NCBI GenBank assembly: GCA_016987375.1
Contig: PJRA01000453.1
Span: 348,845 to 401,328 of the forward strand
Direction: 5' to 3'
DNA length: 52,484 nucleotides
Source of the DNA: Brachionus koreanus
Lineage: Eukaryota; Rotifera; Eurotatoria; Ploima; Brachionidae
Both the position numbers and the translations under genes were made by a program. The first letter of the stretch is position 1; each line of letters begins with the position of its first letter. Positions 34,690 to 47,902 of the stretch are shown piece after piece. Under the pieces are notes generated by a model that did no database searches, had not been told where the DNA came from, and saw only the letters and a program-made list of their open reading frames with translations.

Positions 34690-37600
34690 CTACATTATAT
34701 ACTTTAGAAATATTTCACGAAACAGAATTTCTTGCGGCGATGCATTCTTTTGACAGTTAATTAATTCATTATTTAACCGAATTAAATCACGGCATTTTAA
34801 TCCGCTAATTGCCTCGAAATAAAGAAGCAACAGCTCGGTTGGACTTGATCGCACAGCAAAATAGTTCAAATTCCTTTAGAAGAAAAAAAAAGAAAAAATT
34901 ATCCAACTGAGAAATTCAATAGTGATTTTAAAGATCTTGAGATTTTTCTCTTAAACTCAGTATGAGCTAATTACAAAAAATCTAATCTAATTATACCTTT
35001 TTATGTTCAATTTGCTAGCTAGAGTAGTCCAGTTTAAATCCATTCTGAAGTTCTCATCTAGCACGGACGAAATTTGTTTCTTCAAATTTTTATCTATTCT
35101 TTAAATTAAAATAAACAAATTTTTAAAATTAATTAAAAAAATATTTATATTTTTTTCTACTTTAAATATGTTTTGACTAAATTTTTTGGATTCATTACGT
35201 CAACATTTTCACTAGAATTCCAGTTAAAGCAAGCATCTCTTAAATTATCATAGTCTGAATTGTTTATGTTATAATTGACTGGAATCGAGCACAAGGTTTC
35301 ATTGTTTATCATGGCTTTGACTGTACAAATAAGCATATGCATGTTAATTGGTCTTGAATGGCTGGATTTTTCCAGAATAAAAGAACAATGCAGCAAATGA
35401 TTCCTTCCAGTCCATATATGACTAAGCGGTATGTCCTGGTAATTAACACTATATTTACAATTGAAATACTCTCTGTTCAAATTTTCTATTCTAATAGCCA
35501 TTGAATCTTTAGAATAAGAAAGATCAAATGCTTCACTAGAGTCCAGTAGACGACCACCTATATTTTTTTCATCACGCAAAACCTCTTGCAACGCAACCAA
35601 AAGACTATCTATGCAATAAATCCTAAGACAAACTTCATTGCTTGTAATACTAGTGCTGTAAAAGACCATTAGTCTATATTGCTTGGATGCCTCTTTGGTT
35701 GACTCGCCAAGTACACAAAATCGGCCCAATTTTTCACTCATTAGAACAAAACTGGAATCAACTGAATTCAAAAAAGTTTGATTATCTTCTTCCCATTTTG
35801 CAACACTATCATCAGGTGAAGCCGAATAATATGTTTTAAGATTCCATGAGTCTAAATTATTGGCACTATGATCCATAATGAGAACAACTGGCTTTTTTAG
35901 AGTCAAATTAGCAGGTCCTATTTGAATTATTTCAGACAAAAAAGTGCTTCTATCGGCCAATTTTGGTTTTTGGCTTTCGTTTCGACAAACACCAAGGTAC
36001 ATAAGAAAATTTTGGTTCTCAGGCAAGGCACCTTCTGGTATCACCAAGCTTATACCACAATCAAGCGTTAGTCTAGCTCCGTCACTATTCACACTACCAA
36101 TGCATGCATCACTAGGATCTAGACCAATTGGGAGAAAATTATTGAGTTCTGAAGACGGTTTGGCAATGTCATATGCCAACTCTTCGTCTTGTCTATTTTT
36201 AATTTGCTGTAAATTGGCCAACTTTTCCAAAGTCTCGTCACTTATGTTCATATAAGTTGACTCTTTAATATTTTTAAATGAGTTTTTATTTTTATTTAGA
36301 ATAAATTCATTAAAAGTATAATTTGAATCGTCTAGTTCATTAGTCAAATGAACGTAGTCATTGCATACACTAGGACTAGAAGTTATTGTTGTATTGGTGA
36401 CATTTTTAGAGGCTGTTGATGACAAAGATGCCGAATTATTGGTCTTTTTAAAAGAGCTATTTGTCATAATTTGATAATGCTGTGAAAAATTGCCTAGTAA
36501 AAGTTGATTCTCGTAGTTTTGAGGCCGATTTGGATTCGAGTAAATAATCGGAGCCATTGAGTCCGAATGAAGTGGTATTTTAATTGATGTTGCATTATTA
36601 CGGCAAAAGTAAGAGCCCGAGCCTGATGTGGATGCCTTGGAAAATTTGTAAATTGAACAATCGTCCTCCAAAGGATATTGCTGCTTTTCACAAGTATAAT
36701 ATAAATTAATATCTGAATTTGTTTTGCTTGATTTTTTTGTTCGTTTTAAAATAAAACACAACACTATTACCAATATAAGAAGACATGCCAAAAGAATTGA
36801 AGTTGTTAGACCAATACTTATTTTTAAAAATGTCTGATTAAATAAATTTGATTGATTTGAATTTATTTTTTCAACTTGATCACTATTACAACAATTTCTA
36901 ATCATTATTTTATCACCAATACAAAATTTAGTGCCAGGTTTATCAAGTGAAAATGTTTCGGGCAAGTTGGCATTTACAGACTCATTTTCACAGTATCTTC
37001 TCCTAATTTGTTTACAATTCGATTGGCATTTGGACCAACTGGACCACTCAGACCATTTGGGCTCGCATGACTTCACTTTGCATTTACGATTTTGTATCCA
37101 AGCCTGATTACCACATAGTGATACGGAAACATTTTGAGTTAATCCGTAAATGCCAGATGTTTGACACGATCTGACTCGTTGTTGATTTCCCATTTCACAT
37201 GGACCTGAACACTCTGACCAGTCCGACCAGCTTGACCATTGATATCTTTTAACTCGATCTTTTATTTTAGAAAAAAAATTAATTAATTAAATTTTTTTTT
37301 TATTTTTAATAAAAAAATATCTCAAAATTTAAGTTCAAATTTCTAAACTTTATCATCATTAATCAAGATAAAATTTTTAATTTGGATAAATTAAAAGTTC
37401 ATTTTGAACTATTTACCAAGGATAGTTAATCTAGCCGGCTTGCTAATCCTCTTGTCAACTAGATTTGTAGCCACACAAACATAGTCACCTGAGTCGGCTA
37501 TTTTGGACATTAAAATCAAAAGACTATTGTCATTTGAGAGTTTTATTCGTGCCGAATCGGAGCGAGTATTTATTTCTATATTGTCCTTAAGCCAGTAGAC

Positions 37601-38381
37601 TGATGGCATCGGTTCACCAGCAGGTGTGTCACATCTCATTTCAACTGTGTCTCCTTCATATGCTATCTCGTCTATCGGCTCTGAACGAAATTCTTCATCC
37701 AAAACTTAAATAGAAAAAAAATATTTTCTTGAAAAACAAAAAATTAAAAATTTTTATTTTACAAGCTGGTTTTATAATTGCTTTATTACTGAAAATTTTT
37801 TCATTAAATTTAGAATAAGCTATACATTTGCAAATTAATCTCATGTGCGCCAAATTAGAAGACGTAACTTCCAGATCTCTTCTATAAATCATTAGCGATA
37901 ATTGTTCATATCTAACATTATCAATCTAGAAATAAAATGATAAACTAAAAAATATTTTAATTTATTTTTAATTACTAATGAAATATTTCGATGGGCATTC
38001 GATCTTATTTTGTTATTGCATTCAATTTGAATTTGAACCGAATTTTTAGCTTCACATTGGATCAAAACGGGCAATTCGCCTGTCATCAGAATGTCCTCTG
38101 GATGCTTGGTAAACTCAAGTGTGTTCATTTGATCAATATTTTCTTCGTGTTTCAAATAAAATTTGACTCGGGAATTTTTCTCTATATTGTTTATACTGAT
38201 ACTGTCACTTATATCTTCTAATCGTTTAAGAGACATGTCATCTAAAAATTGATAAAGAAAAAAATCAATTTATCAATATTCAAAAGTACAAAAGGTAATA
38301 AAAAATCTTTTGACTATCCTTGACACACTTGACTGCGACACCGAAAGCTATAAAAACTAGATAACAAAAAAAATTAACCAT
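34690..38381 (-). CDS. unc5-like: UNC5-type netrin receptor, copy B
   Basis: Exons (minus): 38381-38315, 38241-37976, 37925-37763, 37704-37417, 37258-35161, 35098-34997, 34873-34690; 3168 nt, 1055 aa. Domains: signal peptide (MVNFFCYLVFIAFGVAVKC); Ig1 (about 45-160, C-x-C at LICKC); linker KPAFLDE; Ig2 (MRC...YVC); two thrombospondin type 1 repeats (WSSWSDWSEC from 269; WSEWSSWSKC from about 331); membrane helix about 409-432; Ser/Asn-rich linker; ZU5 (from about 655, LTLDCGISLVIPEGALPEN); UPA-like region; death domain (961 on: DLNWTTLASKLNIKR, NLNYFAVRSSPTELLL), closer to the vertebrate UNC5 consensus than copy A. The exon 1 donor is not certain (38315 chosen to keep frame). The penultimate exon is 102 nt with the same phases as in copy A, evidence of common descent. 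Role, by family: netrin guidance receptor. Confidence 0.92.
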
Positions 38382-41300
38382 AGATTAAATTATCTTGAAA
38401 GAAATCTTCTTATATAATTTAAACCGGATTTAAGAGTGTTTAAAGTATCACTTGAAAACAATGCAAAGATTTGTTATCAGGGTTTGTTTGATTGATGGAA
38501 ATGCGCTTCCAATTGCGGCTCTATTAATTAATTGTAAAATAATAAACATTTAAATAGCATTTATCATTCATAAGAAAAAATAAATATCTGGTTGTCTATA
38601 CGAATCTCAACAATTTCGACAGAACGCTGTTTTACCTTAGTGTTAGCCAAAACAAATAGATTTTTAGGCCAAACAAAAGCCCGTCTTTAATGACATTATG
38701 CAGATTGAAAGATGAATGTTTGAATTATTGAATTATCAGCTGCAGTTTAACGTAACCATGTTTGTAATTAATCTTAAGATGATGATAAAATCTACCAAGT
38801 CCGTCTCAAAAAACAATTATCATTCGCAAAATAAATTATCTTATTTTTTTTTTTAATTAATTTTCTAATTGTGTTCAATGTAGAATCTCGTAGATTTTAA
38901 AATGTATGCAAACTTAAGAGCGTATTTACTTATCAAAAATAAATAACATGCTAGATTGTGTTTAATATTAAACTTCTCTTTTTTTTTATTAATATTATCC
39001 TTAATTTCTTATTTGTCTATCTTTATTTATGTGCTTTTCTTAATTTAGCAATGTTTAAAAAATTGATTTTATTTAATTACAGCTCAAATGCAGGACACAA
39101 ATTTTTCCACTCATTCATTTTCCAAAAACTAAATCTTAATTTTATTGCAAAAACTAAAATAAACAAATAGTGGTTAATTTTTTTTAACCGGTTTTAGCTT
39201 GCAAAAAAAAAACTAATTGAAAACAAGTTTTTATTTTTAAAGTTGAAACAAAAAATTTTTAAATATTTTCCAAAGACAATTTAGCTTAATTAGTGAGCGT
39301 CTTTTTAATAAAAAGTTTTATTTTAATTAAATTAGATTTACAATTTGAAAAAAAAATAAAATAAATAGTTTGTCTGCGCAGTGTTTGATGCGACCCGATT
39401 TATTTTAAAGAAATAATTTGATTTAAGACAGATGTATGGATAAATTACCTGATTTTTGGGCTCTTGTGCTCAACACGAAACAAATTGATAGCCAAATCAA
39501 ATTTTTCATCATCATTTTCAAAATATCAAATTTTGTTTTAATTATTTCATATCTAAAGGATAAAATAAAGATAATTAGTTAAGTCTTGTGCAAGCTACGA
39601 AAAATGAAAAAAAAAATTATTGCCTATTCCCTTATTGTGAAATAAATTTGCATTCATGGATTGATAGAATTTGTTTAGTTTCGAGCGTAAAATTTATTGT
39701 ATTGAATAAAATTCTATATAATAATAAAATTGACCATTTTTTATAGCTTTCAATTGAGTCTGCTCTAAAAAATTATAGATAAATGAATAGATTTGTTTGA
39801 ATCGTTTATCATTAAAAAAAAAAAGAAAAAAGGTGATTTTATTATCTGATTTATATCAGCACATATAAAAAAAAATAAACTTGTTTATTTTTATTATCTT
39901 GAACTGAGTTATTGACCACTCTTATCCGTACAAATTTTGCCAAGTCGCAATATTTTGTAATTACAAAAAAAAAATTCATATAAAACTAAATAATAATAAA
40001 AAAAAAGCTTGTTTATCAAGTATAATTTATCTATTTGAGCATTTTAACTCAAAATAAATGAATATAAGCAATAAAATTAAACTGAAATAGAAGTAATAAA
40101 TTGAATGTACTTTTGGCCTAAACAATTTAATAAACAAGCTTGCTAAAATAGGTATTTAGCTATCAACTTAAAAGCTTAAATAATAACTGACAACATATTC
40201 CGCAAAAATTGATAAAGTCAAATAAACATTAATTAAAAAACCATTATCTTAATTTTTTAGCTTGCGGACAATTTTCTAAGAATTTGATATTAATGACCAA
40301 AATAAATGCCATTAGCTAAATTACAATATTTTGTCTAACAATCATTGAGATTAGTTTTTTTCTTATTTAGAGAGAAAAAAAACTATATCCGCTTTTTCCT
40401 ATTTGACTTAGCGGGAGGCCGACAAGAAAAAAAAAGTTATATAACAAGTCAACTTAGCTAATCTAACATGATAAATTGACGTTTTTCTCATTACTTGCCT
40501 AGTTATGTGGCAAATTTCAAAACAAACAAATTTCAAATATTTTCGAGAGATTTCACTTGTTTTATTCACTTGAAATATTTCATAAATCTCAATGAAATAA
40601 AAACTTAATTAAAATTTGGCTTATCTAGAAAAATTCAATTAATTCATTAAACTTGAAATATTAAAAAAAAAAATTTTTTAATAAATGTTATTTTTATTTA
40701 AAAATAATCAAAATAAACAAAAAAAAAAAACTATATTATTTTTTATCTTGTCAACTAGAAGAGATACAAATTTATTTGCTCTCACGGGAATCGATGTCAT
40801 TCAAAAAACTCTAAAAACTTAATTAAGTTTCTGTGTTTAAATTTGAGCGGAACAAATATACGTGTTTACCTATTAGAAATTAAATATTTCTTTTTTATTT
40901 TTTATTTTCAAGAAGACTATGCTTTATAAAAATTAGTAGGTCTAGTAGTAGCTGCCAGACTCGAGGGTTATTAATTGATAGTAAATTATTGCTACTAATA
41001 TATCGATGTAATGAAAAATTCATTTTTAATATGACCAAGAGTATGTTCATAATTTCAACCAAACTTTTAACTTTTTTATTTAAAAAAAAATGAAATTAAA
41101 AACAAAATAAAAATTAATCTACTAAAACTAGTGACTATCATTTATTCATTCTACTTTAATTATTTATTCTCAATATTCTATTGAGATTCTATTGAATATT
41201 AAAATAGAAGGGCTTTCTATTTTTGTTTTCTCAATAGAATTTATAATTGAGTGTTATATCATTTTATTTATTTAGCTTTTAAACTACAATCTCAACTATT

Positions 41301-44300
41301 TTAATGAAAACTAAAATTACAAACTAAGAAAAAAAAAAGAAAAAAAATTAGAGAATGCTAAAAATTCACTAGCATCATTTGACATCATCATAAACATTAG
41401 ACAATCACTACATGGCGTAATAAACACAATAAAATTTTAAAATGTAAACTCAAACAAATTCAATTTTTAATCTTAAATTTTCAATGGCTTGAACTTTATT
41501 TTGAAAAAGGCTTTTGTTGAATTACGAACAAGTTTTCTAAAAGCTACTTGAAAATCAAACTGAATTGATTTCAGGTATGTTCCTTGACAGCTATTGAAAT
41601 ATTTGTCCGATAGTTGAGGCCTTTTTGCAAGTATTGGAAGTACACAATTAAAAGCTAATCAAAAAAAGTCAAAACCGGTTTGAACTAAACTCGTTTGAGT
41701 TTGAGAATTATTTTCTAAACTTATTTTAGCTAAAAATTACGTTGTAGGGCTTTTTTTAATGAACAATTTATTAACCATTTTGAAGTTTCTACACTTGATA
41801 TTTTGATTATTTAGCTTGGGAAGAAAATATTACAAAACTTAATAAAGATTTGAAAGCACGAAAATATATAAATGCTATTTGGAATAAACTTATGTCAATT
41901 TTTAATAAAATTTGATACCATCGACATTTAGGCCATCGATTTCACGCATTCATCATTAAAACTGATTTAGTCGGCCAAAAACCGCTTACCGAGAACTTGC
42001 CCAATTTTCTAAATCAGAAATGTTTACTAAATTTTTTGGTTTGTACCTATTTTTTGTTTTAACTAAACTAATCAAGCATAGTAGTTCCCAAGCTATTGAT
42101 GAGCTTGTTCTAATAATAAGGCATCAAATTTTGAAAAATTGGAACAATCAAGTCCAATCAGGTGTATAAATGAATGAGATTTTTAAATTAATTTTGGTCA
42201 TTTAAGTCCTATTTAAAAATCAATTTAACCAGAAGTAATTTAATGAACTGGATTAGAATTTTATTTCGAAATCTAGTTAAAAATCGCTAATTATCGACAA
42301 TTTGTTTGATCATTTTACTACTATACCTTTTTGGAAAATCAGATATTGAAATAAAACTAGGCTTTTTTATTAGTATGGTCAATATTTTTTGTTCACGAGG
42401 CTATTTCAAAAAAAAAAACTTGAAACAAATTTAATCTTTACTTTTTTCTTTTATGACTTGTTGATACAGGCCAGGTTTAATGGCATGTTAAAGCCGAATA
42501 GAAAAAACAAATATCAAACAAATTGAAATTTACAGAGCGCTCTCAGACATTTAAACTAAAAGTGTTCAAATGTTTTACTATTGTCATATGATCTGTTTTC
42601 GAGAAAAGACCTAATTCTTCAAGAAGTTTTCAATGTCAAACAATTGGTGATCAATTAAACTCATCAAAAGTTGAATTTTCTTTTCAATATCAAAGTAAAT
42701 TTTAAATATTAACTGTTGAAAATTTAAACCTGCCTTCTATTAACTTAATTGCTAAATTTGATACCCCAAATAAACATTTTGAATGAAAAATTATTTTTAT
42801 TAAATAGGTTTTTTTGCTTAAATCTCTAAATTGAAAAGCTGTTACGCAAAGATTAATTTTTTGTCATCAAAAAATAAATGAATAAATTCAAAATTAGAAA
42901 ATTAAATTAAAAGAATCAATGAATGTGCTTTGAAAAACTATTTGAATTGTTTAGTAAAAGAAAAAACTTTTGTCTACTTTATTTAAAAGCAAAATAGATA
43001 AAAAAAAATTATTTTTCCGACAATAATCGTTAAAAATTAATAGCATTTATCAATAAATATAGGTTAAAAATATGTAATAAAAAGATAAATGTAATTCAGA
43101 ATTTTTTTTCTTCTAAACCACAAATGATTCTTACTAACAAACTAATCACACCTTCATAGAAAAAATGTATACTTAACTGAAACAATTTAAAAAAAAAAAA
43201 AAATCATAAAAATAAAACTATTCTTGAACTAAGATCAATTAACAGCTTTACTATTTATTTAATTTTATCAGACCTATTCAGATCTCATTCTCAAATGATT
43301 TCCATATTCGCGTACTCTGCTTCATTTAGACTATAGACGGCTTGAGCGTTTAAAATCAAGCTTTTAATCAAAATTTAATTAAAAAAGAATTAAATTTCAT
43401 GCCCAAACTAAAGTCACTTTAATAAGAATTTCTTTTATAAACCTTAGAGCTTTATCTACGGGCTTTTAAAATATAAAACAAAAATATTTTTTTAAACTGT
43501 GACATAATGGCTGAATAAGGTCTAGATTAGTTCTGCTTGTTTACAAAGTAAATCAGGCATGAAAATATACTAGCCGAGCAATAATGAATTATTTAATGAA
43601 TTAATAAATGAGCTTAAGAATGTTTAGACTTTATCTTGAGTTCAAATTTAGAAAAATAGAAAAAAAATTCGGCCAAAGAAAAAATTGCCTATTTACTTAA
43701 ATAGTGCAGTAGTGATTCATTTAGGACCAGATTTTTGTTGATATCAAAAAATTAATTACTCATTCTGTATCATTTCAATCAGCTTGGGCAATCTCCGATG
43801 ATTTGATTCAAACTTTTGTTTAATATTAGACAAAAATCTTCTGAATTGTTTTAAATTACGTGTCTGAATCTCAAGTAAAATTGAAATCCATACGTAAGAA
43901 ATCTAATGAAAATTTGGAAATATTGCGCCAAATGAAACTATTGAGTGTACATGATTTTTTTGATCAGAAAAAAAAATCAACAAATATTTACTATCTTTTT
44001 TGAATTAATATTTGCTTTATGCATGAGTTTAGATGCCTAATTGACCAGTGAATAAAATTTTCACAGACTTAAGTCTGTGTAAAATCTTATAATCCTTAAG
44101 AAATACAATTTAGCCATTAGCTAGTAATTAGACTCGGATCAATCAGAGCTATTTATTTGTTTGATTAAAAATTACTTATTAGTCATTTAGAGATACTTGA
44201 ATTTATTCAAATATATCGTTTTCTTCCTCTTCTGAAAAGTCTCGTTTTAATCATCAATTGCATAGTTATTGGACTTTATGCCTTTTTTTTCTAAAGAATA

Positions 44301-46377
44301 GATAAAATTCTTTTGTCAAAATATGCTAATGGGACAATTCATAAAATTTATGATTCTGGGCTAAACTTTAGCTTTTTATTATTTTATTAAATTAATTTTT
44401 TTATTGCTCTATTATACAATTTAGTTTACAGTGTGCTCGAAATGAAATTGAAAAATATTTTTTTATTTATGCAAACAAATTTTAAATTTGAACCAATTTA
44501 GAGCACTTATAGTTATGTTTTTTTTTTTCTTTCAAATAAAAAATCTAAAAACGGGCTATTCTATTAAAAAAAAATAAATAAATAAATAAAAGAAAATATT
44601 TTTTTGAATTTCTCAGTAAATATGAAAAAATTAATTGAGTAATCTTAATTATTGAGAGTATTATCATTCAAGATTGTATTTTTACAAAGATAAATTTCCT
44701 TCTTCTATTTGAGAGAAGGATATTCTTTATTGTTTTATTTCGTGATTCCAAAGGAGTTTATGTTTTTGATTAGGGATACAATTTTTCACGAATTTTTAGA
44801 GATCATTTAAATCTTGTGCAATTGTTATATAACCGTATTTAAGGAATTAAACAAAACACAAATAGAAAAAAAATTATTTGGCAAAAATAAAAAAATGCTA
44901 AATATCACTTCATTTTGCTTGAATACACCATACACTTTTGAATTTTTTCAAAGTAAATTTTTTACTAAATACTAGATTTATTTATTGATAAAAAGTATTT
45001 AAAAGATTAGCGATCAAATTTGACAGCGGTTAATAAATTAATTGAGATTAAATTCTTAAAGAATTATTTCTATTAAAAAAGAATCAATTAAAAATTTACA
45101 AGTACGAAAAACTTAAATGTTTTCTTAATCTAATTTTTTTATCAATTCAAATGATCATTATTTTCTAATTGAATACATAGTGAAAAGTCAAGTAAAATAT
45201 TGCGGCAAGCTTTTTTATAATAAGCAGACATTATTATAAATTAATAAGTTAACTGGGTTTTTTTGTAATCCCTAAAAAATTGAATAACCACTTAAAAAAT
45301 GATTTATTTATTTAAACATTTTTCAAATGATGCCAAGTTAATTTCTTAATTGGTCTACAGCAGTTGGTTGAAAACTTGGTCAATTGATCTATATGACATT
45401 TGACAGATGAAAGATGAAATTATAAAAAATTTAAATTCATGCTTATCAATAACAACTACTTTGATATTAACATGGGTAACAAAACTTGAATATAAGCTTG
45501 AAGATAAGCACAGCGACAAAAAAACATGTAGACCAGACAATTCACTTAGACTATTCACAGAAATAAATATACTTTTTAGATAGTATATTTTAGGATTTTA
45601 CTATACATGTTAAATCCTGTTAAAAATCTTTAGTTGTTTTAATAAAAATTTAATTTTAATTTTTTCCACGTTTATTTTATGTCCATTTTGTCACCATTGT
45701 TCACAAAAAAATTTTTTGAATTTTATGAAAAATGTTTTGCAATGTTTAAAGTGTTGCTGTAGTTGCTTTTTTAGCTTGTAATTTTATGGTTCGAAATATT
45801 TAACTAATGTTTTCTATTAATTTTTTTCAAAATTTTTTTGGTATATATATTTGGGTAATTTTATATAAGAACTAAAATCAAAATAGTGTCTAATTTTTGA
45901 TATTTATTTTTTAATGGAAAAGATGATAACTGTATATTTTAATGTGTAATCTTTTTTGTGTATTTTATTTTTATTAGCCTTGAAAAAATTTGAAAATAAT
46001 TTTTTTTTATAAATAAATTTTGAAAAATTTTAAATAAATAATTATCAAAAAATAATGAAACCATAGATACATTAACTAATATTGTTGTAAAAAAAAAACT
46101 TATTTTTTTAACTTTTTTTAACTTTAACAAAAAGAATATTGTGCATAAATTAAAACTTAATTAAGCAAAATGAAAAAATTCTAAATAGCATGCATCCTTA
46201 TATTTTTTTTTACTATCTGAAATCAAGAACAATTCTTATAATAATTTAAATTACAACAATGATTCACTTTAAATTAATTTTATTAATTTATGCTAAAATT
46301 TATATTTATTAACCAATTTTTACTTAGAAGTAATAATTTATAAAAATAAATTTAAAATTCGCTATTTTTAAAAAACA
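38382..46377. other. 8-kb AT-rich region upstream of UNC5 copy B
   Basis: No exon with a recognisable motif or convincing composition. Presumably includes regulatory DNA for UNC5 copy B and, on the right, for the carrier gene at 46378. A short inverted segment (TCTCAATATTCTATTGAGA) lies near 41168-41186. Chance ORFs here are F/L/N/K-rich and unsupported. Confidence 0.5.
44572..44590. repeat. (AAAT)n microsatellite
   Basis: Four to five AAAT units preceded by a poly-A run. No further context. Confidence 0.75.
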
Positions 46378-47812
46378 ATGTCAACCAATTCAGAATTGAA
46401 GAATCTATTTAACAAACTAGACAAAAACAAAGATGGAAAAATTGATTTTGACGAACTAAGAGAATATTTTAATGAATTAAATTCGGATAGCACAAAGCCA
46501 AATGCTAGCGAAAATCAAACCAAAAAAGTGTTTGAGCTTATTTCAAATAACAAAGATGAAAATATGGTCCACTTAGACTTTCGTGATTTTGTCGATTATG
46601 TCACTGAGACTGATAAAAAAATGGAAATTATTTTTAAAGATTTGGACTTGGATAAAAATGGTATTATAGATAGAGAAGAAATCAAAACAGGCTTTGAAAA
46701 TTTAGGAATTATTTTGAACGATTCGCAAATTGATAAATTATTAAAGAACATAGATAAAAATAATTCGCTTCAAATTGACTGGAAAGAGTGGAGAGACTTT
46801 TTTCGTTTTGCACCTCATGACAAAATAGAAGAAGCTTTACGCTATTGGAGAACGCAAACTTTTGTTGACTACGCTGATCAATCGATTCCAAACGATTATA
46901 CCAAAAAGGAAAAACAATCAGGCTTCTGGTGGAGAAATTTGGTAGCAGGTGGACTTGCTGGTGCAATTAGCCGGACATGTACAGCTCCTTTGGACAGAGT
47001 TAAAATTTTTCTCCAAGTTCATGGTGCTGAAACAAAAATCGGAATAATTCAAGCTATTAAAAACATGATCAAAGAAGGCGGCTTCAAATCTCTTTGGCGA
47101 GGTTGAATAATAAAATTTAAAAATTTCTAAAAAATTTAAAAAAATTTTTTTTTCAGGAAATTTTATTAATGTTTTAAAAATTACACCCGAAAGTGCCATT
47201 AAATTTACTGCCTATGAACAAATAAAAATTTTAATGGGCCAAGAAGGTGAACAATTGCCTCCATTTCAAAAGTTTTTATCAGGCACTCTAGCTGGTTTCA
47301 CTGCGCAAACAACTATTTACCCCATGGAAGTGTTAAAAACTCGCTTAGCTTTAAGAAAGACTGGAGAATTTAATGGAATAAGTGATTGTGTGCGCAAAAT
47401 ATATCGTAAAGATGGTTTGAAGGCATTTTATCGAGGCTATTTGTTAAATACTCTTGGTATTGCTGGTGTTGGCATCGATTTAGCTATTTATGAAACCTTA
47501 AAAAATCAATACAGACAGCTCTATCCCGATAATCCACAACCTAATGTTTTTTCATTACTATTAATTGCAAATACTTCATCCACAATAGCCATGTTTTCTA
47601 CTTATCCCATGTTCATGATAAGAACCAGAATGCAATCTTCTGCTAATCCAAACGATAATATACTTTCTATTGCTAAACGTGTGTATACTAGTGGTGGGAT
47701 ACCTGGATTCTATAAGGGATCTTTGGCAAATTTGGCCAAAGTTGCACCTGCTGCAAGCATTGGCTATATTTCTTATGAACAAGTCTCAAAATATTTGGGT
47801 CTGAATAGATAA
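46378..47812 (+). CDS. Calcium-binding mitochondrial ATP-Mg/Pi carrier (SCaMC/SLC25A23-25-41 type)
   Basis: Two exons, 46378-47101 and 47157-47812 (55-bp intron), 459 aa, the family's usual length. SCaMC proteins exchange ATP-Mg for phosphate across the inner mitochondrial membrane under control of cytosolic Ca2+. The N-terminal half has EF-hands: a good one at 15-26 (DKNKDGKIDFDE), a degenerate one near 57-68, a good one at 90-101 (DLDKNGIIDREE) and one at 126-137 (DKNNSLQIDWKE, Ser for the usual Gly). The C-terminal half has three carrier repeats with signatures APLDRVKIFLQ, YPMEVLKTRLA and YPMFMIRTRMQ. The intron falls in SLWRG|N. The start codon is the first ATG and precedes EF-hand 1 at the expected distance. 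It converges on the EGF membrane-protein gene, with only 90 bp between the two stop codons. Confidence 0.95.
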
Positions 47813-47870
47813 TTTTATTGATTTATATTTAGTAGTAGCATTTATAAAAAGAAATTATTTTCTTTTTTTT

Positions 47871-47886
47871 AATAAAAAAATTTATT
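47871..47886. terminator. Back-to-back poly(A) signals of two convergent genes
   Basis: AATAAA on the plus strand (47871-47876) serves the carrier gene; TTTATT at 47881-47886 is AATAAA on the minus strand, for the EGF gene. The two transcripts must therefore overlap or nearly overlap at their 3' ends. Signals are seen; use is inferred. Confidence 0.5.
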
Positions 47887-47902
47887 TAGTTTATAAGTTA
47901 AT

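Noticed and set aside
41160..41250. TCTCAATATTCTATTGAGA inverted segment as a MITE
   Set aside because: Very short arms and AT-rich; no boundaries or second copy seen.
46709..47199. Minus-strand ORFs opposite the mitochondrial carrier
   Set aside because: Shadow frames; the plus strand clearly encodes EF-hands and carrier signatures.
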